A stretch of DNA of 8,005 nucleotides from DASPRM01 sp035319065 (GTDB lineage: Bacteria; Acidobacteriota; Terriglobia; Terriglobales; Acidobacteriaceae). Of the stretch, positions 1-5,251 are shown one piece after another; position 1 is the stretch's first letter; each line of letters begins with the position of its first letter. The DNA lies in NCBI GenBank assembly GCA_035319065.1, contig DATHDM010000371.1, forward strand, positions 1-8,005, given 5' to 3'. Under the pieces are notes generated by a model, which made no database searches, had not been told where the DNA came from, and saw nothing but the letters and a program-made list of their open reading frames with translations. The position numbers were made by a program, and so were the translations under genes.

Positions 1-551
1 GCATAGGCCTTCATCTTCACCAGGTCCACGACGCCGGAAAAATTCTTCTCCTTGCCGATGGGAAGCTGCACTGGAACCACCGCCCGCCCAAAGGCCTCGC
101 TCACCGACTGCAGCATACGCTCGGCGTCCGCGCGCTCGCGATCCATGCGGCCTCCCACGATGACCCGCGGCATCTCGTATTCCTCGGCGTAGCCCCAGGC
201 CTTTTCCGTGGACACCTCGACGCCGGAGACGCCATCCACCACCACCAGCACGCTCTCCACCGCCGGCATCGCCAGCTTGGCTTCGTGGACGAACATGTTG
301 AAGCCGGGAGTGTCCACGAAGTTGATCTTGGCCTTGCCCCACTCGGCAAAGCCGAGCGAATTGCTGATGGACATGGCGCGTGTCTGCTCTTCCTCGTCGA
401 AATCGGTGGGGGCGGTGCCGGCGTCCACCCGGCCCATCTGCGGCGTGGCGCCGGCGGTATAGAGCATGGCTGCAACCAGGGAGGTCTTGCCCGCGTCTCC
501 GTGTCCCACCAGGGAAACGTTGCGCACGTTGGGGCCTTCATAGACTTTCAT
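1..551 (-). CDS. EF-G-like translational GTPase, N-terminal part (3' end beyond window)
   Basis: The ATG at 551-549 opens a frame with no stop to the window edge, giving 183 codons of the GTPase (G) domain of an elongation factor G-type protein. EF-G enzymes use GTP to move tRNA and mRNA through the ribosome. Visible motifs are the P-loop GHGDAGKTS at residues 16-24, a switch I region with EEQTRAMSIS at 54-63 in place of the classic EF-G RGITI, and the G3 motif DTPG at 80-83 followed by FNMFVHEA. The start is fixed by GAGGTGA (complement of 560-566), 8 nt before the ATG. The divergent switch I suggests a paralogous EF-G-like protein (fusA2 type) rather than the str-operon fusA; this is inference. 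The G4 position reads VGGRMD (132-137), where NKxD or NRMD is expected, so the guanine-contacting Asn is absent. The GTPase family call is firm; its exact role is not. Confidence 0.88.
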   Translation of the reverse strand, partial: MKVYEGPNVRNVSLVGHGDAGKTSLVAAMLYTAGATPQMGRVDAGTAPTDFDEEEQTRAMSISNSLGFAEWGKAKINFVDTPGFNMFVHEAKLAMPAVESVLVVVDGVSGVEVSTEKAWGYAEEYEMPRVIVGGRMDRERADAERMLQSVSEAFGRAVVPVQLPIGKEKNFSGVVDLVKMKAY

Positions 552-659
552 GAGTTGATTCACCTCGGAACGGCGTTCGGGCCCCCGAGGACCCCACGGG
601 ATGAGAATCCCGGAGGCAAGATTTTAAGAGCGTACCGCGGGGCGCCTGCAAAACCCCTG

Positions 660-688
660 ATGCTAGCACAGGCAAAATCTTGGCTCAA
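660..688 (-). promoter_or_regulatory. Candidate promoter of the EF-G-like gene
   Basis: On the minus strand, TTGAGC (complement of 683-688) and TAGCAT (complement of 660-665) are 17 bp apart. They match the sigma-70 -35 and -10 consensus at 4 of 6 positions each, and a TGn extended -10 element (TGC) precedes the -10. The site would give a leader of roughly 100 nt before the start at 551. It was found by eye and is supported only by spacing and match. The rest of the 552-810 intergenic region shows no clear structured RNA, and I could not find a convincing plus-strand promoter for the gene at 811. Confidence 0.38.
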
Positions 689-810
689 CGGCCCGCGGCC
701 GCCACCGCCGCCCTCGAGACTCGCCCTCCCCAGCGCTTTCCAGTACCATGAGGAAAATAAATCCTGTAGGACGTTGATGGCAGCGTCCTGTTGAGAGCGC
801 ATCCAGACCG

Positions 811-1440
811 ATGAGAACTGTACGCCTCTGCCTTGTTCTGCTTTTTCTATTCGGTGCGAACTCGGTGAGCCCGTTGCGCGCGCAGGGGCACCCCAATGCG
901 GCTGCCGCCGCAACCCTGCTGCGTCCTCCGGTGGGCGCCAGGGTCGCCATGGTCGAGTTCGCAGACCTGGAGTGTCCGGATTGAGGACGGGCCGCGCCCC
1001 TGCTGGAGCAAGCGGTGAAGACCTACAAAATTCCGCTGGTGGTGTATGACTTTCCCCTGCCGCAGCATCAGTGGGCCTTCGATGCCTCCGTCTATGCTCA
1101 TTACTTCCGCAGCAAGAGCAGCAAACTCAATGACCTCGAGCGCGCCTTCCGGCTCTACATTTACGGCAACCAGGCCCAGATCAACAAAGACAACCTGCGA
1201 AGCTTTGCGGAGAAGTTCGGCCAGGAACACAAGCTGAGTCTGCCCTTCGTCGTCGACCCCCAGGGCAAGCTGGCAGACGCGGTGCGCGCCGATAAAGACA
1301 AGGGCACGGCGCTGGGCATTCAGCACACCCCCACGATCTACGTGGTGAGCAACAGCCGCACCGGCCCACCCTTCGTCGAGGTGGTGGACCGCCAGCAGCT
1401 CTTCAGTCTGATTGACGAGATGCAGAAAGAAGCGAAGTAA
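811..1440 (+). CDS. Exported DsbA/thioredoxin-fold protein with in-frame UGA in the active site (candidate CxxU selenoprotein)
   Basis: Reading through the single TGA at 982-984 gives a continuous 209-residue protein from ATG 811 to TAA 1438-1440. Residues 1-24 look like a signal peptide: RTVR, then a hydrophobic LCLVLLFLFGA core, ending LRA before QG. It would therefore act outside the cytoplasm. The active site reads VEFADLEC-P-D-(UGA)-GRAAPLLEQ, so C55 is the nucleophilic cysteine and codon 58 is UGA exactly where the second Cys of a CxxC belongs. The downstream half has the DsbA-like pattern: VVYDFPLPQHQWAFDAS, a helical insert, LPFVVDPQGKL, then HTPTIYVV with the cis-Pro loop. Family members are thiol-disulfide oxidoreductases. 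The part after the UGA has no CxxC of its own and would not be a working enzyme alone. The Shine-Dalgarno is weak (a GAGAG about 12 nt upstream). A CxxU selenoprotein is favoured; a TGC-to-TGA nonsense mutation or sequencing error is the alternative. Confidence 0.75.
985..1015 (+). promoter_or_regulatory. Possible bacterial SECIS hairpin downstream of UGA
   Basis: A bacterial SECIS is a small stem-loop in the coding sequence just after a UGA; it recruits SelB, and its apical loop typically has a G near its 5' side. Here CCGC (992-995) pairs with GCGG (1012-1015). Above an uneven internal loop, TGC (1001-1003) pairs with GCA (1008-1010), closing a TGGA apical loop at 1004-1007. The loop starts 19 nt after the UGA, inside the usual distance range. 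The stem is short and the internal loop (five bases against one) is large. A competing hairpin, GGGC (989-992) with GCCC (996-999), uses some of the same bases. Fold and function are unproven. Confidence 0.35.
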
Positions 1441-1493
1441 GACGGGCGCGGCTTACCCCCGCCCCCTGCGATTCCCCGAAATGCCCCGCTGCT

Positions 1494-1991
1494 TCACGCA
1501 GCTGCGTGGTTCAGCTTCTCCAGTGCCTCGAAAACCTCGTCGTTATCTGGCTGCTGATCCAGGCGATAGACCTTGGCGAAGGCGATCCTCCCCTGCTTGT
1601 CGATGACGAAAACCGCTCGCTCGTTGATTCCCGGAATGGGATCGCCCTCGCGAAAAACCTCAAATTTCTTCGCCACCTCGCCGTGCGGATAGAAGTCGCT
1701 CAGCAGCGGGTAGTCCATCATGCCAATCTCTTTCTTTTGCCACGCGATGTGGCTGGGAATGGTGTCGGCGCTGATGCCCAGGACCTGTGCGTCGTAGTGG
1801 GCGAATTTGTCCTGATCTGCCTGGTAAGAGGGCATTTGCGCGCCACAGACCGGCGTCCAGGCCGCGGGATAAAAAGCGATAACTACGTTCTTCTTGCCTC
1901 GGTAGTCGCTTAAGGTGACGTTGATCTTCTGATTTCCTATGACTGCGGGAAGAGTAAAGTCGGGGGCCCGATCTCCTATTTTCAAGGCCAT
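1494..1991 (-). CDS. Peroxiredoxin (AhpC/TSA superfamily, single-Cys type)
   Basis: A 165-residue thioredoxin-fold peroxidase that would reduce hydrogen peroxide, organic peroxides or peroxynitrite through a reactive cysteine, probably in the cytoplasm since no signal peptide is present. The N-terminus LKIGDRAPDFTLPAV is typical. The peroxidatic motif is FYPAAWTPVC at 40-49, with C49 as catalytic Cys in the PxxxTxxC pattern, and R125 in GINERAVFVID is the probable conserved active-site Arg. C49 is the only cysteine, so there is no internal resolving Cys and the enzyme must be recycled by an external thiol. The frame is open further upstream, but the ATG at 1991 is chosen because GGAGG lies 6 nt before it and because homologues start this way. 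It is convergent with the UGA-containing DsbA-like gene and divergent from the deiodinase-like gene. The family is certain; the subfamily (AhpE or BCP-like) is not settled. Confidence 0.93.
   Translation of the reverse strand: MALKIGDRAPDFTLPAVIGNQKINVTLSDYRGKKNVVIAFYPAAWTPVCGAQMPSYQADQDKFAHYDAQVLGISADTIPSHIAWQKKEIGMMDYPLLSDFYPHGEVAKKFEVFREGDPIPGINERAVFVIDKQGRIAFAKVYRLDQQPDNDEVFEALEKLNHAAA
1495..1508. repeat. 14-bp perfect palindrome at the peroxiredoxin 3' end
   Basis: CACGCAGCTGCGTG is its own reverse complement and covers the last codons and stop of the peroxiredoxin gene, in the convergent junction with the DsbA-like gene. It could fold as a 5-bp stem with an AGCT loop, but no T-run follows on either strand. 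It is therefore at best a weak bidirectional transcription stop, and it may be chance. Confidence 0.3.
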
Positions 1992-2045
1992 TGAGTTCCT
2001 CCACTCGCTTGGGAAGGCTGGATTTTGCCCCACCTCTATTCTTGG

Positions 2046-2074
2046 ATTCTAAATGGTTGATTTGGGTGCAACAA
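2046..2074 (-). promoter_or_regulatory. Candidate promoter of the peroxiredoxin gene
   Basis: The minus strand carries TAGAAT (complement of 2046-2051, 5 of 6 to TATAAT), 17 bp downstream of TTGTTG (complement of 2069-2074, 3 of 6 to TTGACA). Transcription would begin near 2039, giving a leader of just under 50 nt that contains the GGAGG ribosome binding site. I see no recognisable OxyR or PerR operator. Confidence 0.4.
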
Positions 2075-2167
2075 GTCGGGGCGGCCCCAGCAGAATGCCT
2101 CTCACAGGAGGACTACAATAGCTTTGTTTGCCCCGGGTCTCCGGGTCGCGGTTGCAGGGAGGTTCCG

Positions 2168-3079
2168 ATGTTGGGTTTCGGACGTTATAACTACGAGAGT
2201 TTCAAGAGCGAATTCATCTCTAAAGCAGGCCTGACGAGGTTCTCGGGCGGACCGGAGCCCGGGGACGCCGCCCCCGATTTTGAAGGCTACAACCTGGAAG
2301 GTGAGAAGGTCGCGCTCGACGATTTCCGGGGAGAGCAAAATCTTGTCCTGAGCTTCGGATCCGCAACCTGTCCGGCGACAGCCGCCTCGATTGGTCCGCT
2401 GAACGAACTCTACGAGGAATACAAGGATAGCGATGAGGTTGCCTTCGTGTTCGTTTACGTGCGCGAAGCCCACCCGGGGGAGAAGCTTCCCGGCCACCGC
2501 TCCTTTCGCGAGAAAGTGCGCGCAGCCGAATTGTTCCGCGAGGAAGAATATGTCGATATCCCCATCCTGGTGGATTCGCTCGAGGGCCGGATTCATCGTG
2601 CCTACGGAAAGGCTCCCAATCCCACCTACGTGATCGACAAGTCGGGCCACATTGCCTTCCGCTGCCTGTGGACGCAGGCGGACGTGATTGCCGATGCGCT
2701 GGAAGCGCTCGTGGAAGACGGCGCGGAGCGGGCTGTCGTCGAGGGCGGGGAAGATACCAGCCTGCCGGTCGCGAGCGCGGTCGTGCACACGCATCGCGCG
2801 CTCGAGCGCGGCGGGGAGCGGGCAATCGAGAATTTCCGCAGCGAGATGGGCCGGCCCGGCCGGCTCGCCGAGACCGCCAGCCGCGTAATGGGGCCGATCG
2901 CCATGCATCCGGAGCGGGCAATTGCTGGCGCGGCCATCGCTGCCGGCGTGATCGCCGCAGGTCTGTTCGCCGGCTTCCGCCTGCGACAGGCACGCTGTCG
3001 CCGCTCCCAGGATCCTTATCGCTACGCCAGCGGGGGACCAGGAGATGATTCCGACGACGGCTATGCCGTTGGGATTTAG
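2168..3079 (+). CDS. Deiodinase-like/AhpC-like thioredoxin-fold protein with C-terminal membrane helix
   Basis: A 303-residue protein. Residues 31-182 form a thioredoxin fold resembling the iodothyronine deiodinase family: PGDAAPDFEGYNLEG, then LSFGSATCP (C68 at the position taken by selenocysteine in animal deiodinases), then FVYVREAHPGE at 94-105 matching the family's Y-x-E-E/R-E-A-H-P signature, and NPTYVIDKSGHIAF at 151-164. Bacterial members are presumed thiol redox enzymes or peroxidases; deiodination should not be assumed. An acidic, amphipathic stretch follows (about 183-245), then a hydrophobic helix at 251-270 and a basic RLRQARCRR stop-transfer, so it is probably anchored by its C-terminus with a short Asp/Gly-rich tail. 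The frame is open upstream to 1991, but ATG 2168 is chosen for AGGGAGG at 2156-2162, 5 nt before it, and for the family-like start MLGFGRYNYESFKSEF. A TACAAT (2114-2119) could be a -10 element, but no -35 partner is visible. Confidence 0.85.
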   Translation: MLGFGRYNYESFKSEFISKAGLTRFSGGPEPGDAAPDFEGYNLEGEKVALDDFRGEQNLVLSFGSATCPATAASIGPLNELYEEYKDSDEVAFVFVYVREAHPGEKLPGHRSFREKVRAAELFREEEYVDIPILVDSLEGRIHRAYGKAPNPTYVIDKSGHIAFRCLWTQADVIADALEALVEDGAERAVVEGGEDTSLPVASAVVHTHRALERGGERAIENFRSEMGRPGRLAETASRVMGPIAMHPERAIAGAAIAAGVIAAGLFAGFRLRQARCRRSQDPYRYASGGPGDDSDDGYAVGI

Positions 3080-3181
3080 CTGGATTGCCGCTCAGTGATT
3101 GCTTAAAAGCGCTGATCACAAACCTTGCGCGATGAGGCGCTGCCTGCTCACCCCGGTGAAAGCAAGAACAGTTCTGGCTGT

Positions 3182-3409
3182 CTAAAGTTCCGGCGGGTTT
3201 CGCTGTGCCCAAGCCCGGATCGGTGCCACCGTCTCGCTGATGGTGGACATTCCCAGGTTGGCGAGCGCGAAGGAGACGGTCGAGATCCCAATCAGCACCC
3301 AGAGGGTGGCATTGGTCAACCTCCAGGCCACGCTCATGTAGTGATACCAGCGCGAGGTACCGCTGATCGCATCTACCGCGCCGGCCAGGGCGTTGATGGG
3401 GTTGGTCAT
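3182..3409 (-). CDS. Small putative membrane protein, unknown function
   Basis: A 75-residue frame with one strong hydrophobic segment at about 35-53 (TLWVLIGISTVSFALANL), flanked by an aromatic and basic stretch (RWYHYMSVAWR, 20-30) and a polar Pro-rich C-terminus. I do not recognise a family. Support for it being a gene is an AGGA (complement of 3416-3419) 6 nt before the ATG, protein-like composition with a clean membrane helix, and lack of any competing frame in this stretch. It lies downstream of the porin gene on the same strand, with about 95 bp between them, and is convergent with the deiodinase-like gene. A role cannot be assigned. Confidence 0.55.
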   Translation of the reverse strand: MTNPINALAGAVDAISGTSRWYHYMSVAWRLTNATLWVLIGISTVSFALANLGMSTISETVAPIRAWAQRNPPEL

Positions 3410-3472
3410 GGCTCGTCCTGTGGTACAGCGGCATCATCCGGCTGAAAGGGCAATAGCGACAACATCACCAAA

Positions 3473-3496
3473 GTAACCAGAGGGACGTGAGGTTAC
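3473..3496 (-). terminator. Weak hairpin just past the porin stop
   Basis: GTAACC (3473-3478) and GGTTAC (3491-3496) form a 6-bp inverted repeat with a 12-nt loop, beginning 8 nt beyond the porin stop codon. On the porin strand only a TTT follows, so a rho-independent terminator is poorly supported. It could equally be an operator for the small membrane-protein gene downstream, or chance. Confidence 0.22.
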
Positions 3497-3504
3497 CCCC
3501 TCGG

Positions 3505-5022
3505 TCAGAATTCCAGGTGCAGGCGGAAACCCGGGACTACCACCGGACCGCGGTCGCGGTTGTAGCCGGGATTGGTGGCGTACTGCACCTCGGGCCCAAC
3601 GTAGATGCCGCGCCAGATGTGCGCGGTGTAGTAGCTCTCTAGGATCTGTTCCCGCCCGTAGGTGAGGGCGCCATCACCCAGGATGAACCCCAGCCCGCCC
3701 AGCGCCAGGTAACGGCTGTGATCGCGGCATATGCCATTGGAGACAAAGGCAATCCCCGCCCGATCCAGCCGCCGCTTCCAGCGCGCCCCGGCGAAACCGA
3801 CCCCGAACAGCACCGTCTGATCCGCCTCCGTATAGGCGTAGGATTCCGTCTTTCCGTTATTCCAGCCGAAGCGCCCGAAGGCCCTGATCCAGGAATTCAG
3901 CGTCTGCTCGAAATTGAAGCCGAAGCCGTACTTCCGCGTGCTCTGGCGCGGGTGCGCGGTAATGTCGGGTGTGGGATCGATGCCGTCTAGGAAGCGCTGG
4001 ATCTGCACCCGATAGATGCCCATGTTGGCGGTGTTGGTGTAGCCCAGAATGCGGATGATGCCGTCGCGCTTGGGCAGGAACTCGCGGCGCAGCTCGAACT
4101 CGAAATTCTCTGAGTGGGCGCGGCGTAGGTTCCACTCCAGGTCGATGCCGTTGGCGACGGTCGGCATCAGCAATTCGCCGAAGCGCAGGCCCCACTTGCG
4201 GTCCTGGTACTCGGCCACGAGCCCGAAGGTGTAGCCGCGGGTGTCAGCGGCGTAATCGTAGGCGCCGTTGTTGTCCACGGTCCAATTCATGAACTGGAAG
4301 TGGCTGTCGGTGCCCACGGAATTTAGATCGAAAAAGTCGGCGGTGGAGAACTTGCCCACCCGCACTTCCAGCCGCCGCAGGGGCAACTCCGGGAAACCCG
4401 AGAGCGGGTTGCGCTCCACTTCCACCTTCTCCCGGCTCAGGGCGAATACGTGATGGAAGATCCCTCGGGCGAAGTACGGGGCCTGCCCCAGGCTGGGGTT
4501 GCGCACCACGTCGAGATTGGTAAACCCGGCCATGCCCAACGCGTCGCTGATACCCCGGCCCCCTGTTGCCTCCACATCGAACAGAATCTCGGTGGCGCGG
4601 CTGAGGCGAAGGCCGCCGTAGAAGGTCATCACCCGCGACGTGGCCTTTTCGTTGGTATTGTGCAGGCTGTTGGGGCCGCTGTACTTGGCGTCGAACGGGG
4701 GATGAGTCTGAAAGATGAAGTTGATCTGACCGGAGAGCCAGAAGCGGCTCTTGCCTTCGTGGGAAAACATGGTGCTGGCTTCCGGATCGGCGGGCTTGGC
4801 CTGGTCGCCCGCGTTGTTGGCCGCCTCGCTGGCCTCGGGGGCCGGGTTCTGACCGGCTTGGGACTCAGCTTGAGTCGCCGGCGGGTCTTGAGGCCGCGCG
4901 CTGGCCTGGGCTTTTGCCGGGCCTGCCCAGGCCACAGGCAGAAGACAGACAAGCAGGAGCCCGAGGGGGCTGCAGCCCGGGCGCGCGTTGCCGATTGAAT
5001 TGAATTTGAATTTCATTTTCAT
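3505..5022 (-). CDS. OprB-like outer-membrane carbohydrate porin
   Basis: A 505-residue outer-membrane beta-barrel protein, probably passive uptake of sugars or other small solutes. The N-terminus has a signal peptide (basic start, core LGLLLVCLLPVAWAG at 20-34, AKA cleavage near 38). A low-complexity Ala/Pro/Gln/Glu-rich spacer runs from about 39 to 85. The rest alternates aromatic and polar beta-strand patterns and ends in a C-terminal Phe (RLHLEF), the usual barrel assembly signal. The closing IYVGPEVQYATNPGYNRDRGP resembles the carbohydrate-selective porin OprB family, as does the FGFNFEQTLNSWIRAFGRFGW segment. The start is uncertain: TTG at 5028, ATG at 5022 and ATG at 5016 are in frame and none has a Shine-Dalgarno; 5022 is chosen as the first ATG. 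A run of ten G on the coding strand (complement of 5039-5048) lies 16 nt upstream, and the start itself sits in an imperfect inverted repeat. Confidence 0.85.
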   Translation of the reverse strand: MKMKFKFNSIGNARPGCSPLGLLLVCLLPVAWAGPAKAQASARPQDPPATQAESQAGQNPAPEASEAANNAGDQAKPADPEASTMFSHEGKSRFWLSGQINFIFQTHPPFDAKYSGPNSLHNTNEKATSRVMTFYGGLRLSRATEILFDVEATGGRGISDALGMAGFTNLDVVRNPSLGQAPYFARGIFHHVFALSREKVEVERNPLSGFPELPLRRLEVRVGKFSTADFFDLNSVGTDSHFQFMNWTVDNNGAYDYAADTRGYTFGLVAEYQDRKWGLRFGELLMPTVANGIDLEWNLRRAHSENFEFELRREFLPKRDGIIRILGYTNTANMGIYRVQIQRFLDGIDPTPDITAHPRQSTRKYGFGFNFEQTLNSWIRAFGRFGWNNGKTESYAYTEADQTVLFGVGFAGARWKRRLDRAGIAFVSNGICRDHSRYLALGGLGFILGDGALTYGREQILESYYTAHIWRGIYVGPEVQYATNPGYNRDRGPVVVPGFRLHLEF

Positions 5023-5030
5023 TTTCAATC
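4993..5030 (-). repeat. Imperfect A/T-rich inverted repeat over the porin start codons
   Basis: GATTGAA (4993-4999) and TTCAATC (5024-5030) are perfect inverted arms. The intervening DNA holds short ATGAAA units facing TTCAAA and TTCAAT units that could extend the stem. All candidate porin starts lie inside. In mRNA this could form a weak hairpin around the start, or the A-rich unpaired start could replace a missing ribosome binding site. Confidence 0.4.
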
Positions 5031-5038
5031 AGGATGCG

Positions 5039-5048
5039 CCCCCCCCCC
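5039..5048. repeat. Homopolymer tract, ten C on plus strand (ten G on porin strand)
   Basis: Ten consecutive C at 5039-5048 are followed by one G and then five more C (5050-5054), in a C-rich stretch between the divergent porin and hemL genes. On the porin strand this is a G10 tract 16 nt before ATG 5022. Tracts of this kind slip during replication, and upstream of surface-protein genes they are a known form of phase variation in other bacteria. Here that function is inferred only from location. Confidence 0.6.
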
Positions 5049-5202
5049 GCCCCCGCCTCCCCGCCGCCGTCACCCTCCCCGCCTCAGGCTTTCCCGGACA
5101 AACCTCCTCTTTTCCCACAGCATTGTTTCACTTCCATAAACCGCCTCGATACCTGCCACGGCATTTTCTTGTGACTGCCCTCACCATCCGCGGTTTGCAG
5201 CC

Positions 5203-5213
5203 ATTGGTACACT
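5203..5213 (+). promoter_or_regulatory. Possible extended -10 element for hemL
   Basis: TTGGTACACT at 5204-5213 contains a TGn followed by TACACT (4 of 6 to TATAAT), about 40 nt before the hemL start. No -35 box is visible at 16-18 bp spacing. This is the best candidate in the 230-bp porin-hemL gap, but it is weak. Confidence 0.22.
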
Positions 5214-5251
5214 ACCTTCGCAGCCGCAGCGGCTCGGGCCTCAGTCTTTCG

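Noticed and set aside
285..794. 169-residue plus-strand frame antisense to the EF-G-like gene and across the intergenic region
   Set aside because: It is opposite a well-supported GTPase domain, has no family features, and its second half is intergenic GC-rich sequence.
1015..1440. Treating the segment after the UGA as a separate 141-residue gene starting at GTG 1015
   Set aside because: It would begin in the middle of the thioredoxin fold, after the active site, without a ribosome binding site or signal peptide. The upstream in-frame half supplies exactly the missing parts.
1991..2167. N-terminal extension of the deiodinase-like protein to 1991
   Set aside because: The frame is open but overlaps the peroxiredoxin promoter region. 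ATG 2168 has a strong AGGGAGG and matches the expected family N-terminus.
3080..3120. Possible terminator after the deiodinase-like gene (GTGAT/ATCAC arms)
   Set aside because: Only five Watson-Crick pairs with a long loop and no following T-run. Not enough to call.
2220..3437. 405-residue minus-strand open frame antisense to the deiodinase-like gene
   Set aside because: Arg/Pro-rich composition typical of a shadow frame in GC-rich DNA. The plus-strand gene has clear family motifs and a good ribosome binding site.
4988..5251. Upstream extension of hemL to 4988
   Set aside because: It would add 88 residues of low-complexity Pro/Arg sequence and overlap the porin start. HemL proteins normally begin as at 5252.
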